A stretch of 29,824 bases of DNA from Aquificales bacterium (GCA_027035985.1 JALVTI010000105.1:2434-32257); one strand, 5' to 3'. Positions 7,371-14,951 are shown, numbered from the stretch's first letter. Program-made: numbers and translations. Notes: generated by a model from the letters alone, not told the origin.

Positions 7371-7979
7371 ATGAACCGCTTCGACCTGCTCGCAAAAACC
7401 TGGGATGAGAAACCCCGCAGGGTGGAAAACGCCAAAAAAATAGGCGAGGCGATACTGAAAAAGGTAGCCCCTTCGGGGGATTGGAGGGTTTTGGATTTCG
7501 GCGCCGGTAGCGGACTTCTCACCTTCTATCTTCAGCCCCACGTCGGTTGGATAGACGCCGTCGATAACTCCAAAGGGATGGTTGAGGTTTTAAAAGAAAA
7601 AGTCCAAAAAACGGGCGTAAAAAATGTAAACCCCATTTTGGGAGATATAGAGAATTTAGACCTCGGAGAGGAGAAATATGACCTGGTGGTCTCCTCGATG
7701 ACCTTGCACCACATAAGAGACCCCAAGAGGTTGTTTGAAAAACTCTTTAAATCCCTAAAAAGGGGCGGTTATATAGCGATTGCCGACCTACAAAAGGAGG
7801 ACGGAACCTTTCACGATACCAACGAGGGGGTTTACCATTTCGGTTTCCACAAAGAGGAACTGGAAAATTTCCTCCGCGGGGCGGGTTTTGAGGTTTTAGA
7901 AATTTCGGTGGTGAACTTAATAAGGAAAAATGGGAGGGAATACCCGGTATTGCTCGCCACTGGGAGGAAACCCCTCTAA
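7371..7979 (+). CDS. Class I SAM-dependent methyltransferase
   Basis: The 202-residue protein carries SAM-binding motif I (VLDFGAGSG, about residues 44-52), an acidic post-I residue (DAVDNS), motif II region GDIENLDL and the type-11 pattern YDLVVSSMTLHHI. A helix and strand with AGFEVLEISVVNLIRK close the fold. Such enzymes methylate small molecules; the LHHI motif is common in UbiE-like members. The substrate is not evident. No convincing ribosome site precedes the ATG. The gene ends 22 bases before argS, with which it may be cotranscribed. Confidence 0.88.
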   Translation: MNRFDLLAKTWDEKPRRVENAKKIGEAILKKVAPSGDWRVLDFGAGSGLLTFYLQPHVGWIDAVDNSKGMVEVLKEKVQKTGVKNVNPILGDIENLDLGEEKYDLVVSSMTLHHIRDPKRLFEKLFKSLKRGGYIAIADLQKEDGTFHDTNEGVYHFGFHKEELENFLRGAGFEVLEISVVNLIRKNGREYPVLLATGRKPL

Positions 7980-8001
7980 AGGGTGAATAATTCTTTATCC
8001 C

Positions 8002-9759
8002 ATGCAGGGTTATTTGAAGGAGGAACTCCAAAAGGTATTAAAGGAAAAATACAACCTTTCGGGGGTAGAGTTTAAAGTCCAGAGACCCAAAAGGAAGGAG
8101 TTCGGAGACCTTGCCACAAATGTCGCTTTTATACTTTCGAAACACCTAAAGAGGAACCCCTTCGAAATAGCGCAGGAACTGGCTCGGGAGCTCGGGAAAA
8201 ACCCATCCTTTGAGAGTGTCGAGGTTGCAAAACCCGCCTTTATAAACGTTAGATTTTCAAAAGACTACTACTACGGGGTTTTGAAGGATATACTCACCAA
8301 AGGTTTCGATTACTTTAGGGAAAACCTCGGGTTGGGAAGAAGGGTTCAGGTCGAGTATGTGAGCGCCAACCCTACGGGACCTTTGCACCTCGGACACGGA
8401 AGGGGGGCGGTTGTCGGCGATGTTATCTCCAACCTCTTGGAATTCTACGGTTGGGATGTGACCCGCGAGTATTACATAAACGACGCCGGCAACCAGATAA
8501 GGATGCTTGGCATCTCCATTCTCTACCGCTATCTGGAACTTATGCTATCCCTCATATACGAAGGTGCATACTCCTCGCAGAGTTATCTGTTCGCACCTCC
8601 GGGGGAAGCGACCAAAAAGGACAAACTCTACGCCCGCATATCGGAACTCTTTAGGGAGATAGGCGAAGAATTCGAACAAAACGGCTACAGGGGCGAATAT
8701 ATCAAGGAGCTCGCCCAAAAGGTTTACGACCTCTACAGGGAACAGATATTGGAACTCCCCAAAGAGGAGGCTATAACCTTCCTCTCCGAATTCGGTTTAA
8801 AGGAAATGCTCGAGGAGATTAAGAGGGATTTGGAGGATTTCGGTATAACCTTCGACGTTTGGTTTTCGGAAAAATCGCTCTACCAAACGAGGTATGTCGA
8901 AAAAACCCTAAACTATTTGAGGGAGAAGGGTCTCCTCTACGAAAAGGACGGGGCGGTTTGGTTTAAAACCACCGAGTTCGGCGACGATAAAGATAGGGTG
9001 GTTATCAAAAAGGACGGTTCCTACACCTACTTTGCCAGCGACATAGCCTACCACTACAACAAGTATTTGAGAGGCTTCCACAAGGTTATTGACGTTTGGG
9101 GTGCAGACCACCACGGTTACGTGCCGAGGGTAAAGGCGGCTATAAAGGCTTTCGGCGTTCCCGAAAATTGGCTCGATGTGGAGCTAGTCCAATTGGTGAA
9201 GCTCTTTAGGGACGGCAAAGAGGTGAAAATGTCCAAAAGGGCGGGAAATTTCGTAACCTTAAGGGAACTCCTCGACGAGGTTGGAAAGGACGTTATCCGA
9301 TTTTGGTTTATAACCAAGCGGAGCGACACACCCTTGGAGTTCGATATAGACAAGGCTAAGGAGGAGAGCTCCGAAAACCCCGTCTTTTACGTCCAATACG
9401 CCCACGCCCGTATAAGCGGAATATTTAGGGAAGTTTTAAACCGCAAAGGCTTCGACGCCGAGGTGGAGTTTGAGTTCAAACCCGAACTTTTGAACTCCGA
9501 AACCGAACTTGAGTTAATAAAACACCTCGCCACCTTGAGGGATGAACTAATCTCCATAGCCCAAAGTAGGGAGATACACCTGCTTCCAAACCTTGCGGTG
9601 GAACTGGTTAAAAGGTTTCACTACTACTACAACCACTACAGGGTGATGGTGGACGACGAAGAGCTGATGAAAGCCCGCTTGGCGCTTTTAAAGGCGATAA
9701 GAACAGCCCTAAGGCTCATATTCCACTTTATAGGCATCTCCGCCCCCGAGAGGATGTAA
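8002..9759 (+). CDS. argS: Arginyl-tRNA synthetase
   Basis: This 585-residue class I synthetase attaches arginine to tRNA-Arg. It has the N-terminal Arg-specific add-on domain, the HIGH motif as HLGH (129-132, in ANPTGPLHLGHGRGA), the KMSKS motif as KMSKR (409-413) and a C-terminal DALR-type helical anticodon domain with a run of Tyr and His (FHYYYNHYRV). Length and order fit the family. The ATG at 8002 has no obvious Shine-Dalgarno sequence, but the residues after it (MQGYLKEELQKVL) fit ArgS N-termini. A degraded gene end and the AT-rich island follow it. Confidence 0.97.
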   Translation: MQGYLKEELQKVLKEKYNLSGVEFKVQRPKRKEFGDLATNVAFILSKHLKRNPFEIAQELARELGKNPSFESVEVAKPAFINVRFSKDYYYGVLKDILTKGFDYFRENLGLGRRVQVEYVSANPTGPLHLGHGRGAVVGDVISNLLEFYGWDVTREYYINDAGNQIRMLGISILYRYLELMLSLIYEGAYSSQSYLFAPPGEATKKDKLYARISELFREIGEEFEQNGYRGEYIKELAQKVYDLYREQILELPKEEAITFLSEFGLKEMLEEIKRDLEDFGITFDVWFSEKSLYQTRYVEKTLNYLREKGLLYEKDGAVWFKTTEFGDDKDRVVIKKDGSYTYFASDIAYHYNKYLRGFHKVIDVWGADHHGYVPRVKAAIKAFGVPENWLDVELVQLVKLFRDGKEVKMSKRAGNFVTLRELLDEVGKDVIRFWFITKRSDTPLEFDIDKAKEESSENPVFYVQYAHARISGIFREVLNRKGFDAEVEFEFKPELLNSETELELIKHLATLRDELISIAQSREIHLLPNLAVELVKRFHYYYNHYRVMVDDEELMKARLALLKAIRTALRLIFHFIGISAPERM

Positions 9760-10065
9760 ATATTTTTCTCTCCCTATTGGGTTTTTTACTATTTATCGAC
9801 TTATATAGGCAATTTAAAAAGTTTCTCCTTTTGCCGATATAGATGAATGCGAATGCCTCCACTTGGAGTTGGAAGAAAAGGAAACCCCCAAAGGGAATGA
9901 AAATGTGGAAACCACTCAAGGGGAGGAGGAAAAGAAAACCCCTCAAGGTGGAGAAGTTTCTTCCGAACCCAAAGGGGGAATAGATAAGGAGAAATATCCC
10001 GAGTAGGTTAGGAGATTTTTTGACTTTTTGGGGGTTTAGGTTTTTAGCTTTATATTCTTTTTTTA
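9760..10065. other. Gap between argS and the AT-rich island
   Basis: This 306-base stretch contains no intact gene. Its middle part (9818-10006) keeps an open reading frame with coding-like composition but no standard start, listed separately as a gene remnant. From about 10007 the base composition turns sharply AT-rich. TTGACT at 10020-10025 and TATATT at 10051-10056 are promoter-like hexamers for the cyclase gene, but they are 25 bases apart, so no promoter is called. Confidence 0.4.
9818..10006 (+). pseudogene. Likely gene remnant: acidic C-terminal tail without a start
   Basis: An open frame runs from a TAA at 9815 to a TAG at 10004-10006 with no ATG or GTG near its beginning. It encodes a Glu/Lys/Pro/Gly-rich sequence (from DECECLHLELEEKETPKG to GGIDKEKYPE) in codons like those of the host genes. 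That looks like the disordered tail of a protein whose front half is missing. The nearest possible initiators are TTG at 9863 or an internal GTG, both without a ribosome site. It sits exactly at the left border of the AT-rich island, so the missing part may have been removed when the island arrived. Confidence 0.35.
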
Positions 10066-10527
10066 ATGTTTATTGATGGTAATTTACTCTATCTAAGTTC
10101 ATTTAAATTAGAGAAAAAAGATTTTTATATCTTCTTACTTGATATTAAAAATTTCAGCATTCTAATTCAACATTGGGGTGAGAATAAATTTTCCAATTTT
10201 TATTTAAAAATTTTTTTTAGAAACTTTTAATTATATTAAATCCTTATCTCAAAGATATCAAACTAAATTTTTTATAAAAAATTTAGGAGATGGTTTAATA
10301 ATTTTAATACAATCTCCACGAAAAAAAATTTGGAACTAAATCTATTAGATTTCTGCCAAACTTTAACTACAAAATATCCATTAAGAGGCCTAATATTTTG
10401 GGAAACTTTAACATGTTTTGATTTTTCAAATCAAGACATTTATATAGAATGCTTAGGGTTCACTCTTAATAAACTATTTTCGCAGCTTAAAAATATTGAA
10501 AAATGTAAAATATTAATGAATACTTAA
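10066..10527 (+). pseudogene. Class III nucleotidyl cyclase, Pycsar-type (PycC-like), with two frameshifts
   Basis: Three overlapping frames join into one 153-residue domain if one T is removed from the T8 run (10211-10218) and one A added to the A8 run (10321-10328). The joined protein matches class III cyclases in order: DIKNFS with metal-binding Asp26, IKNLGDGLIILI with second metal Asp75, PLRGLIFWET for the usual RIGIHTGE strand, and GFTLNKLFSQLK...CKILMN for the final VNLAARLE...EILVS. The base-selecting Asp of adenylate cyclases would be Glu128, Asn135 is kept, and the transition-state Arg (Asn+4) would be Ser139; these alignments are by eye. Pycsar cyclases make cCMP or cUMP on phage infection. 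The start at 10066 lacks a ribosome site. Read literally, the chain ends after 54 residues. Confidence 0.62.
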
Positions 10528-10539
10528 AATATTTGATTT

Positions 10540-11076
10540 ATGTCAAATACAAGAGAAATATCTCACAGTTTAGAGATATATAAACAACTCTTTGAGCAAG
10601 TCCGCTTTGCTTATACCAAAGCCCAATTAATATTGGCTTGGCATGGAGCCAGTATTGGATTTTTATCGCTATTTTTTATAAACATTTTGAAACACAAAGA
10701 TATATCCTGTTTAGGAAAAATTATATTAAGTTGTTTTTTCTCTCTAAGCCTAGTTTTTGCTTTAATATCCGTATATATATCTTTTCAAGTTATAGCACCT
10801 AAATTAACAGATAAAAAATGTATGTTTTGGATATATCATATAAGTTGTGGGGACTTTGAAGAAGATTTAAAGCGATTTAAAAGGAATATAGAAAATGATA
10901 CCCAAATTTTAAGTTGTTTAGCACGCTCTATAATTAATTTAGCTAATATCTTAAAGGAAAAAGATGAGAATTTAAACAATTCTTTAAAATATTTACAACT
11001 GGCATTAATTTTTGAAATAATATTTTTACTTACTATTCCTATAGAGTTTCTTTTAAAGAAAATTTGCTGTTCTTGA
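10540..11076 (+). CDS. Membrane effector resembling PycTM (DUF5706-like) of Pycsar defence
   Basis: The intact 178-residue protein has an N-terminal amphipathic helix leading into FAYTKAQLILAWHGASIGFL, which corresponds to the FADxKAxxLLxxNGA pattern I associate with DUF5706/PycTM. Transmembrane helices lie at about 30-50, 60-84 and 152-172. After helix 2 come APKL...WIYHISCGDFEEDL and a soluble helix (NDTQILSCLARSIINLANIL..K), again matching that family's PRL...FFGDI...Y pattern. Known PycTM effectors impair the inner membrane when the cyclase signal appears. It starts 12 bases after the cyclase stop, as expected for a two-gene operon, and shares its very low G+C. No Shine-Dalgarno sequence is visible. 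SLATT-type CD-NTase effectors are the main alternative. Confidence 0.68.
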   Translation: MSNTREISHSLEIYKQLFEQVRFAYTKAQLILAWHGASIGFLSLFFINILKHKDISCLGKIILSCFFSLSLVFALISVYISFQVIAPKLTDKKCMFWIYHISCGDFEEDLKRFKRNIENDTQILSCLARSIINLANILKEKDENLNNSLKYLQLALIFEIIFLLTIPIEFLLKKICCS

Positions 11077-11104
11077 AATATATTTTTTTCATAATTTCCA
11101 CCTT

Positions 11105-11482
11105 ATGGAGTTTGTAAAAACCGACAAAGCACCCCAAGCGGTGGGACCCTATTCGCAGGCTGTAAAGGTCGGGAATTTTCTATTTATAAGTGGTCAAATC
11201 GCGATAAATCCCGAAACGGGGAAGCTTGAGGGTGAAACGGTTGCCAAGCAGACCGAAAGGGTTTTAAAGAACATAGAGGCAATTCTCCGCGAAGCGGGTT
11301 TTTCCTTAAAAGATGTGGTTAAGACCACCGTCTACCTCAAGAATATGTGCGACTTTGCCGAGATGAACGGGGTATACGCCAAATTTTTCGGGGAGCACAG
11401 ACCGGCGAGGGCTACCGCAGAGGTTTCAAACCTCCCCTTGGGGGCTCTGGTGGAAATAGAGGCTATTGCGGTTAAAGGATAA
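11105..11482 (+). CDS. ridA: RidA (YjgF/UK114) enamine/imine deaminase
   Basis: RidA hydrolyses reactive 2-aminoacrylate and related enamines released by PLP enzymes such as threonine dehydratase. The 125-residue trimer-forming protein shows GPYSQAVKVGNFLFISGQIA at 14-33, the catalytic Arg102 in HRPARATAEVSNLP, and the C-terminal VEIEAIAVKG with the conserved Glu. Length and motifs are complete. Composition returns to the chromosomal norm here, right after the AT-rich island. The ATG has no good ribosome site. A weak hairpin follows the stop. Confidence 0.96.
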   Translation: MEFVKTDKAPQAVGPYSQAVKVGNFLFISGQIAINPETGKLEGETVAKQTERVLKNIEAILREAGFSLKDVVKTTVYLKNMCDFAEMNGVYAKFFGEHRPARATAEVSNLPLGALVEIEAIAVKG

Positions 11483-11483
11483 A

Positions 11484-11501
11484 TCCCTTCCCCCAAAGGG
11501 A
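11484..11501 (+). terminator. Possible ridA terminator
   Basis: TCCCTT and AAGGGA form a 6-bp stem with a 6-base loop, two bases after the ridA stop codon, followed by AAGGCTTTT. The stem is short and the T-tract weak. Confidence 0.35.
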
Positions 11502-11670
11502 AAGGCTTTTCCATTCACCTTTAAGGGTAGTTTTATACCTTCTCTTTGTGGGTAGGAGGTTTTTGTTCTCCTGCGGGGGAATCTATTTTCATATCCCTAA
11601 AAAGTCTGGTTTTTTATTAAACCCTTTGGGGCAAAGGTAAACGCTTTCCCGCAATAGGTAAAGTCTGAAA

Positions 11671-11694
11671 TCCTCCCAAGGGAGGACATTTTTT
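11671..11694 (+). terminator. Strong terminator-like hairpin inside the ridA-radC gap
   Basis: TCCTCCC and GGGAGGA, separated by AA, form a GC-rich stem followed by CATTTTTT, the pattern of an intrinsic terminator on the + strand. It lies almost 190 bases after the ridA stop and 157 before radC. It may therefore end a small RNA or the ridA transcript, or act as an attenuator before radC. Confidence 0.5.
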
Positions 11695-11850
11695 CTCCCC
11701 CTTGGAGAGTAAATATTCGAAACCCTCCTCCACCGGTGGGTTTTTGAGGAGTTAACCTACGGTGGAGCAATTTCCCACCCCTTCCACCGGTCGGTATCGA
11801 AAAGGGAGAGGAAACCCGCGCGGGGTTTGTGAAAAACTCTATTCCTACAA

Positions 11851-12528
11851 ATGGTTTATAAAAGAAAACCGAAACCGGTAAGGGAGTTTCCGAAGGAACT
11901 CCTGCCGAGGGAGAAGCTTCAGAAGTTCGGCGCCGAAAGGCTCACCGAGGGGGAGCTGTGGGCGGTAATACTGGGTAGCGGCACAAAGGGGTTTAGCGTG
12001 TTGGAAATTGGGGAAACCCTCGCGGAGTTGGGTTTCGAGAAACTCACCCAAATGGGGTTGGAAGAGCTTTCAAAAATTCCCGGTGTGGGTAGGGTTAAGG
12101 CTCTTACTGTAAAGGCGGTTTTGGAACTATGCAGGAGAAACCAAAAGGGGGAAAAACCGAAAATAACCTCCCCCTCGCAGGTGGAGGAGATAGTTAGACC
12201 CCTCATAAAGGGGAGGAAGGAACACCTGTTCGTCCTCACCCTTAGCGGTTCGCAGAGACTCCTTTCGGTCGATTTGGTAGCCCTGGGACACCTAAATGCG
12301 GTATACGCACCCCCGAGGGAGGTCTTGCACCCGGTTGTGGCAAACGGGGGCTATTTCTTTATACTCGTCCACAACCACCCCGACGGCTCATCCGAACCCT
12401 CGGCGGAGGATATCGAATTCACCGAGCGCATTAAGGAAAGTGCACAGCTCCTCGGTTTGGAACTCTTAGACCACGTAATCCTGGGGGAGGGTGGATATTA
12501 CTCCTTCAAAGCACAGGGGTTGCTTTAA
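11851..12528 (+). CDS. radC: RadC/YsxA-family JAB domain protein
   Basis: The 225-residue protein has the RadC layout: an N-terminal helical part with a helix-hairpin-helix (LSKIPGVGRVKA, residues 73-84) and a JAB/MPN metalloprotease-like domain (about 105-225). The zinc ligands of the JAMM motif are present: His174, His176 and Asp187 in VHNHPDGSSEPSAED. The usual HNHPSG is HNHPDG here. Despite its name, RadC has no proven repair role; DNA-related or peptidase functions have been proposed. No ribosome site is seen at the ATG, which lies after a hairpin-rich gap. It ends 18 bases before alr. Confidence 0.92.
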   Translation: MVYKRKPKPVREFPKELLPREKLQKFGAERLTEGELWAVILGSGTKGFSVLEIGETLAELGFEKLTQMGLEELSKIPGVGRVKALTVKAVLELCRRNQKGEKPKITSPSQVEEIVRPLIKGRKEHLFVLTLSGSQRLLSVDLVALGHLNAVYAPPREVLHPVVANGGYFFILVHNHPDGSSEPSAEDIEFTERIKESAQLLGLELLDHVILGEGGYYSFKAQGLL

Positions 12529-12546
12529 TCTTTAGTTTTTCGAGCT

Positions 12547-13581
12547 ATGCCCCGCGCCTTTTGGGAGATAGACGCCGACGCTCTGGTTTCAAATGTAAGA
12601 GAAATATCCCGCCTCGCGGGGAAAAAGGTTATCGCCGTTGTAAAAGCCAACGCCTACGGGCACGGCGCCCACCTCGTCGCCCCGCTCTTTGACCGCCTCG
12701 AGGAGGTTGAATTTTTGGCGGTAGCCACACCGGAGGAGGGGAAAAAACTCCGCCTTTTGGGGGTGAAAAAACCGATACTCCTCCTGTCGGGATTTTTTAA
12801 GGAGGAACTCCCCTTGGTGGAAAAATACAGACTCACCCCCGTGGTGTCCGATAGGCAGCAGCTACTCCTCGCGGTGAGGAATAGAATTCCCTACCACCTC
12901 AACGTGGACACCGGTATGGGGAGGCTCGGATTTTTAAAACCCCCTTACGGGCTTTTAAGGGTTTTTCCACCGCAGGGGGTTATGACCCACTTCCCGTCGG
13001 CGGAGGTGGATAGGCATTTCACCCTCAAACAGATAGAGGTCTTTAGGAAACTCGTAAGACCCCTTAGGGTTAAATACATTCACCTCCAAAACAGCGCGGG
13101 GCTCTCCTATAAGGTTCCCTTCGCCAATTTGGTAAGGGTTGGTCTATCCCTATATGGGGAATACGGAAGCAAAGACCTCAAAGGGGTTTTAAAGCTGAAA
13201 TTTCCCTCCCGCATAGGGGCGAGGATTTTGGAAGTCCGCCGACTGCCAAAGGGAAGTTGCATCTCCTACGGGTGCAGGTATAGGCTGAAAAAACACTCCT
13301 ATGTGGGGGTTATCGCTTTCGGATACGCCGACGGGTTTATGAGGTGCCTATCGAACCGCGCGGTGGTCTATTACAGGGGCAAACCCTACCCCGTTGCGGG
13401 AAATATAACGATGGATTTAACCGCGGTGGTTTTCGGAAATGTAAAACCCCGCGTGGGGGAATACGTGGAGATAGTTAACGGTCGGCGGAAATTCTCCGAC
13501 CTGGCAACCCTATGCGGGACTATCCCCTACGAGATAATGACCCGCATAGGTGAGAGGGTTGAAAGAAGACTCCTAAAATAG
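12547..13581 (+). CDS. alr: Alanine racemase
   Basis: Alr interconverts L- and D-alanine with pyridoxal phosphate, supplying D-Ala for peptidoglycan. The 344-residue protein begins FWEIDADALVSNV, carries the PLP-binding Lys33 in VVKANAYGHG, the second catalytic base Tyr241 in CISYGCRYR, and ends PYEIMTRIGERVERR. The NVDTGMGRLGF and GNITMDLTAV segments are also typical. It is slightly shorter than the usual 360-370. It follows radC closely and probably shares its mRNA. Of the two catalytic residues, both are present, so activity is expected. Confidence 0.95.
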   Translation: MPRAFWEIDADALVSNVREISRLAGKKVIAVVKANAYGHGAHLVAPLFDRLEEVEFLAVATPEEGKKLRLLGVKKPILLLSGFFKEELPLVEKYRLTPVVSDRQQLLLAVRNRIPYHLNVDTGMGRLGFLKPPYGLLRVFPPQGVMTHFPSAEVDRHFTLKQIEVFRKLVRPLRVKYIHLQNSAGLSYKVPFANLVRVGLSLYGEYGSKDLKGVLKLKFPSRIGARILEVRRLPKGSCISYGCRYRLKKHSYVGVIAFGYADGFMRCLSNRAVVYYRGKPYPVAGNITMDLTAVVFGNVKPRVGEYVEIVNGRRKFSDLATLCGTIPYEIMTRIGERVERRLLK

Positions 13582-13620
13582 GAAATCCCATATTTCTTTT
13601 TACCTTTGCGGGGGTTCTGT

Positions 13621-13682
13621 TAACTTACCCATTTATGGGACTGTTACCTTATAACTTACCCATTTATGGGACTGTTACCTTA
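13621..13682 (+). repeat. Perfect 31-bp tandem direct repeat over the moeA start
   Basis: Bases 13621-13651 are repeated exactly at 13652-13682. Each copy contains CCCATTTATGGG, an inverted repeat including an ATG, and then codons for Gly-Leu-Leu-Pro. The second copy provides the true moeA start (13666). The first copy's ATG (13635) is shifted by 31 bases and therefore out of frame. This looks like a recent duplication of the translation start region. Confidence 0.9.
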
Positions 13683-14895
13683 CGAAGAAGCCCTCGAATT
13701 GGTCTTGTCCTCCGTCACCCGTACCACGCCGGTCGAGAGAAGAGCCATAACCGAGGCGGTCGGGCGCATTCTCGCGGAAGATATAAAGGCAACCTTCAAT
13801 TATCCCGTCTTCGACTACTCGGCTATGGACGGCTTCGCCGTAAGAAGCGCCGATACGAAAAATGCCTCACCCGAAAATCCCGTCGAGCTGGAGGTAATCG
13901 GGGAAATATCGGCGGGCGAATTTGTCGAAACACCTCTCGAGAGGGGGCGGGCTTACAAGATTTTCACCGGCGCGCCCATACCCCCCGGCGCCGACGCCGT
14001 TATTGAAATAGAAAAAACCCGCGTAGCGGGGAATAAGATTGTTCTAACCGAACCGGTCGAAGAGGGCGCCAATATCCGAAAGGCGGGTGAATACGCCAAA
14101 CTGGGCGACGTTATCGCCTCTAAAGGCGAGGAGCTAACCCCCGGGAAAATAGGGGTCTTGGCGGCTTTCGGTTACGGCTACGCAAAGATATACGCAAAAC
14201 CGAGGGTGGCGATACTTTCGACCGGTAGCGAGCTGAGGGAACCCTGCGAACCGCTTCTCAAACCGGGGCAGATATACAACTCCAATTCCTACAGCCTCCT
14301 GGCGGCGGTGCTGCAAAACGGGGGTGAAGCGGTAAATCTCGGAAGTGTCGGCGACGACTACGAACTTTTAAAGAAGACGTTGGGCGAAACGGTTAACGAC
14401 TTTGACGTATACATCACCACCGGCGGCGTCTCGATGGGTGAGAAGGATTACGTGCAGTTTCTGGTGGAGGAGCTCGGGTTCAACATCAAGTTTCACAAAA
14501 TTAGGGTAAAACCGGGTAAACCGACCCTCTTTGCCACCTACGACGGGGGCAAACGCCTCTTTTTCGGTCTGCCGGGCAACCCCGTTTCCGCTCTGGTGAA
14601 CTTCTACCTATTGGTATATCCCGCCTTGAGGAAACTCCAAGGGGCAAAAGACCTCTTTAAGCCCAAAGTAAAGGCTATCCTCACCGAGGATTTTAGAAGA
14701 AAGGGTGCCAAGAGGAGGGAATTTATAAGGGTTAAAGTCCACTTCGGGGAGGAAGGAACGGTTTACGCAACCCCCTATTGGAACGTATCCTCGGGCGATA
14801 TGCTCTCGATGGGTTTCGCAAACGGGGTGGGAATAGTCTACGAGGGTGTCAAAGAGGTCAAAAAGGGCGAACCTATAGAGGTTATTCTTTTTTAG
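13666..14895 (+). CDS. moeA: Molybdopterin molybdenumtransferase
   Basis: MoeA inserts molybdate into adenylylated molybdopterin to finish molybdenum cofactor. The 409-residue protein has FDYSAMDGFAV (49-59), ILSTGSEL, the MoeA/MoaB-fold loop TTGGVSMGEKDYV, RVKPGKPTLFA and LPGNPVSALVNFYLL, plus the C-terminal beta domain (RREFIRVKV...SGDMLSMGFANGV). Length and order match the family. The start is set by the frame and by MGLLPYEEALELVL. No Shine-Dalgarno sequence is seen; the start lies in a 31-bp tandem duplication with a decoy ATG upstream. No other moa or mob gene is near. It converges on the toxin-antitoxin pair. Confidence 0.96.
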   Translation: MGLLPYEEALELVLSSVTRTTPVERRAITEAVGRILAEDIKATFNYPVFDYSAMDGFAVRSADTKNASPENPVELEVIGEISAGEFVETPLERGRAYKIFTGAPIPPGADAVIEIEKTRVAGNKIVLTEPVEEGANIRKAGEYAKLGDVIASKGEELTPGKIGVLAAFGYGYAKIYAKPRVAILSTGSELREPCEPLLKPGQIYNSNSYSLLAAVLQNGGEAVNLGSVGDDYELLKKTLGETVNDFDVYITTGGVSMGEKDYVQFLVEELGFNIKFHKIRVKPGKPTLFATYDGGKRLFFGLPGNPVSALVNFYLLVYPALRKLQGAKDLFKPKVKAILTEDFRRKGAKRREFIRVKVHFGEEGTVYATPYWNVSSGDMLSMGFANGVGIVYEGVKEVKKGEPIEVILF

Positions 14896-14919
14896 AACCC
14901 GAATACGGTTATCGGGTTT
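14896..14919 (+). terminator. Possible terminator after moeA
   Basis: AACCCGA (14896-14902) pairs perfectly with TCGGGTT (14912-14918) across a 9-base loop, directly after the moeA stop codon. The following TTGAGATTTTCCC is only moderately T-rich. It lies between convergent genes and may act for moeA. Confidence 0.45.
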
Positions 14920-14951
14920 GAGATTTTCCCTTTATAGGTTTCTTTACTTAT

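Larger units (their letters stand above)
11483..11850. other. Hairpin-rich intergenic region between ridA and radC
   Basis: These 368 bases hold no reading frame I can support on either strand. They contain several inverted repeats: the weak terminator after ridA (11484-11501), a strong hairpin with a T-tract (11671-11694), a long-range pair CTCCACC (11728-11734) with GGTGGAG (11761-11767), a repeated TCCACCGGT (11729 and 11783), and AAACCC/GGGTTT (11812-11828) just before radC. The density suggests one or more structured RNAs or a long radC leader. It does not match the common RNAs I looked for by eye (tRNA, SRP RNA, tmRNA). Confidence 0.35.

Noticed and set aside
9728..9946. Reverse-strand hydrophobic frame after argS
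   Set aside because: Overlaps the end of argS and shows Phe-rich sequence mirroring the Glu/Lys codons of the remnant on the other strand.
10330..10527. A separate 65-residue gene starting at TTG
   Set aside because: Its sequence is the C-terminal third of the cyclase domain and only makes sense joined to the two preceding frames.
10007..11104. Insertion sequence or prophage fragment as origin of the AT-rich island
   Set aside because: No transposase, integrase, terminal inverted repeats or flanking direct repeats were found; only base composition and gene content suggest transfer.
13635..14006. Reading frame starting at the first ATG of the tandem repeat
   Set aside because: The product is Arg/Gly-rich nonsense in another frame of moeA; moeA has all family motifs.
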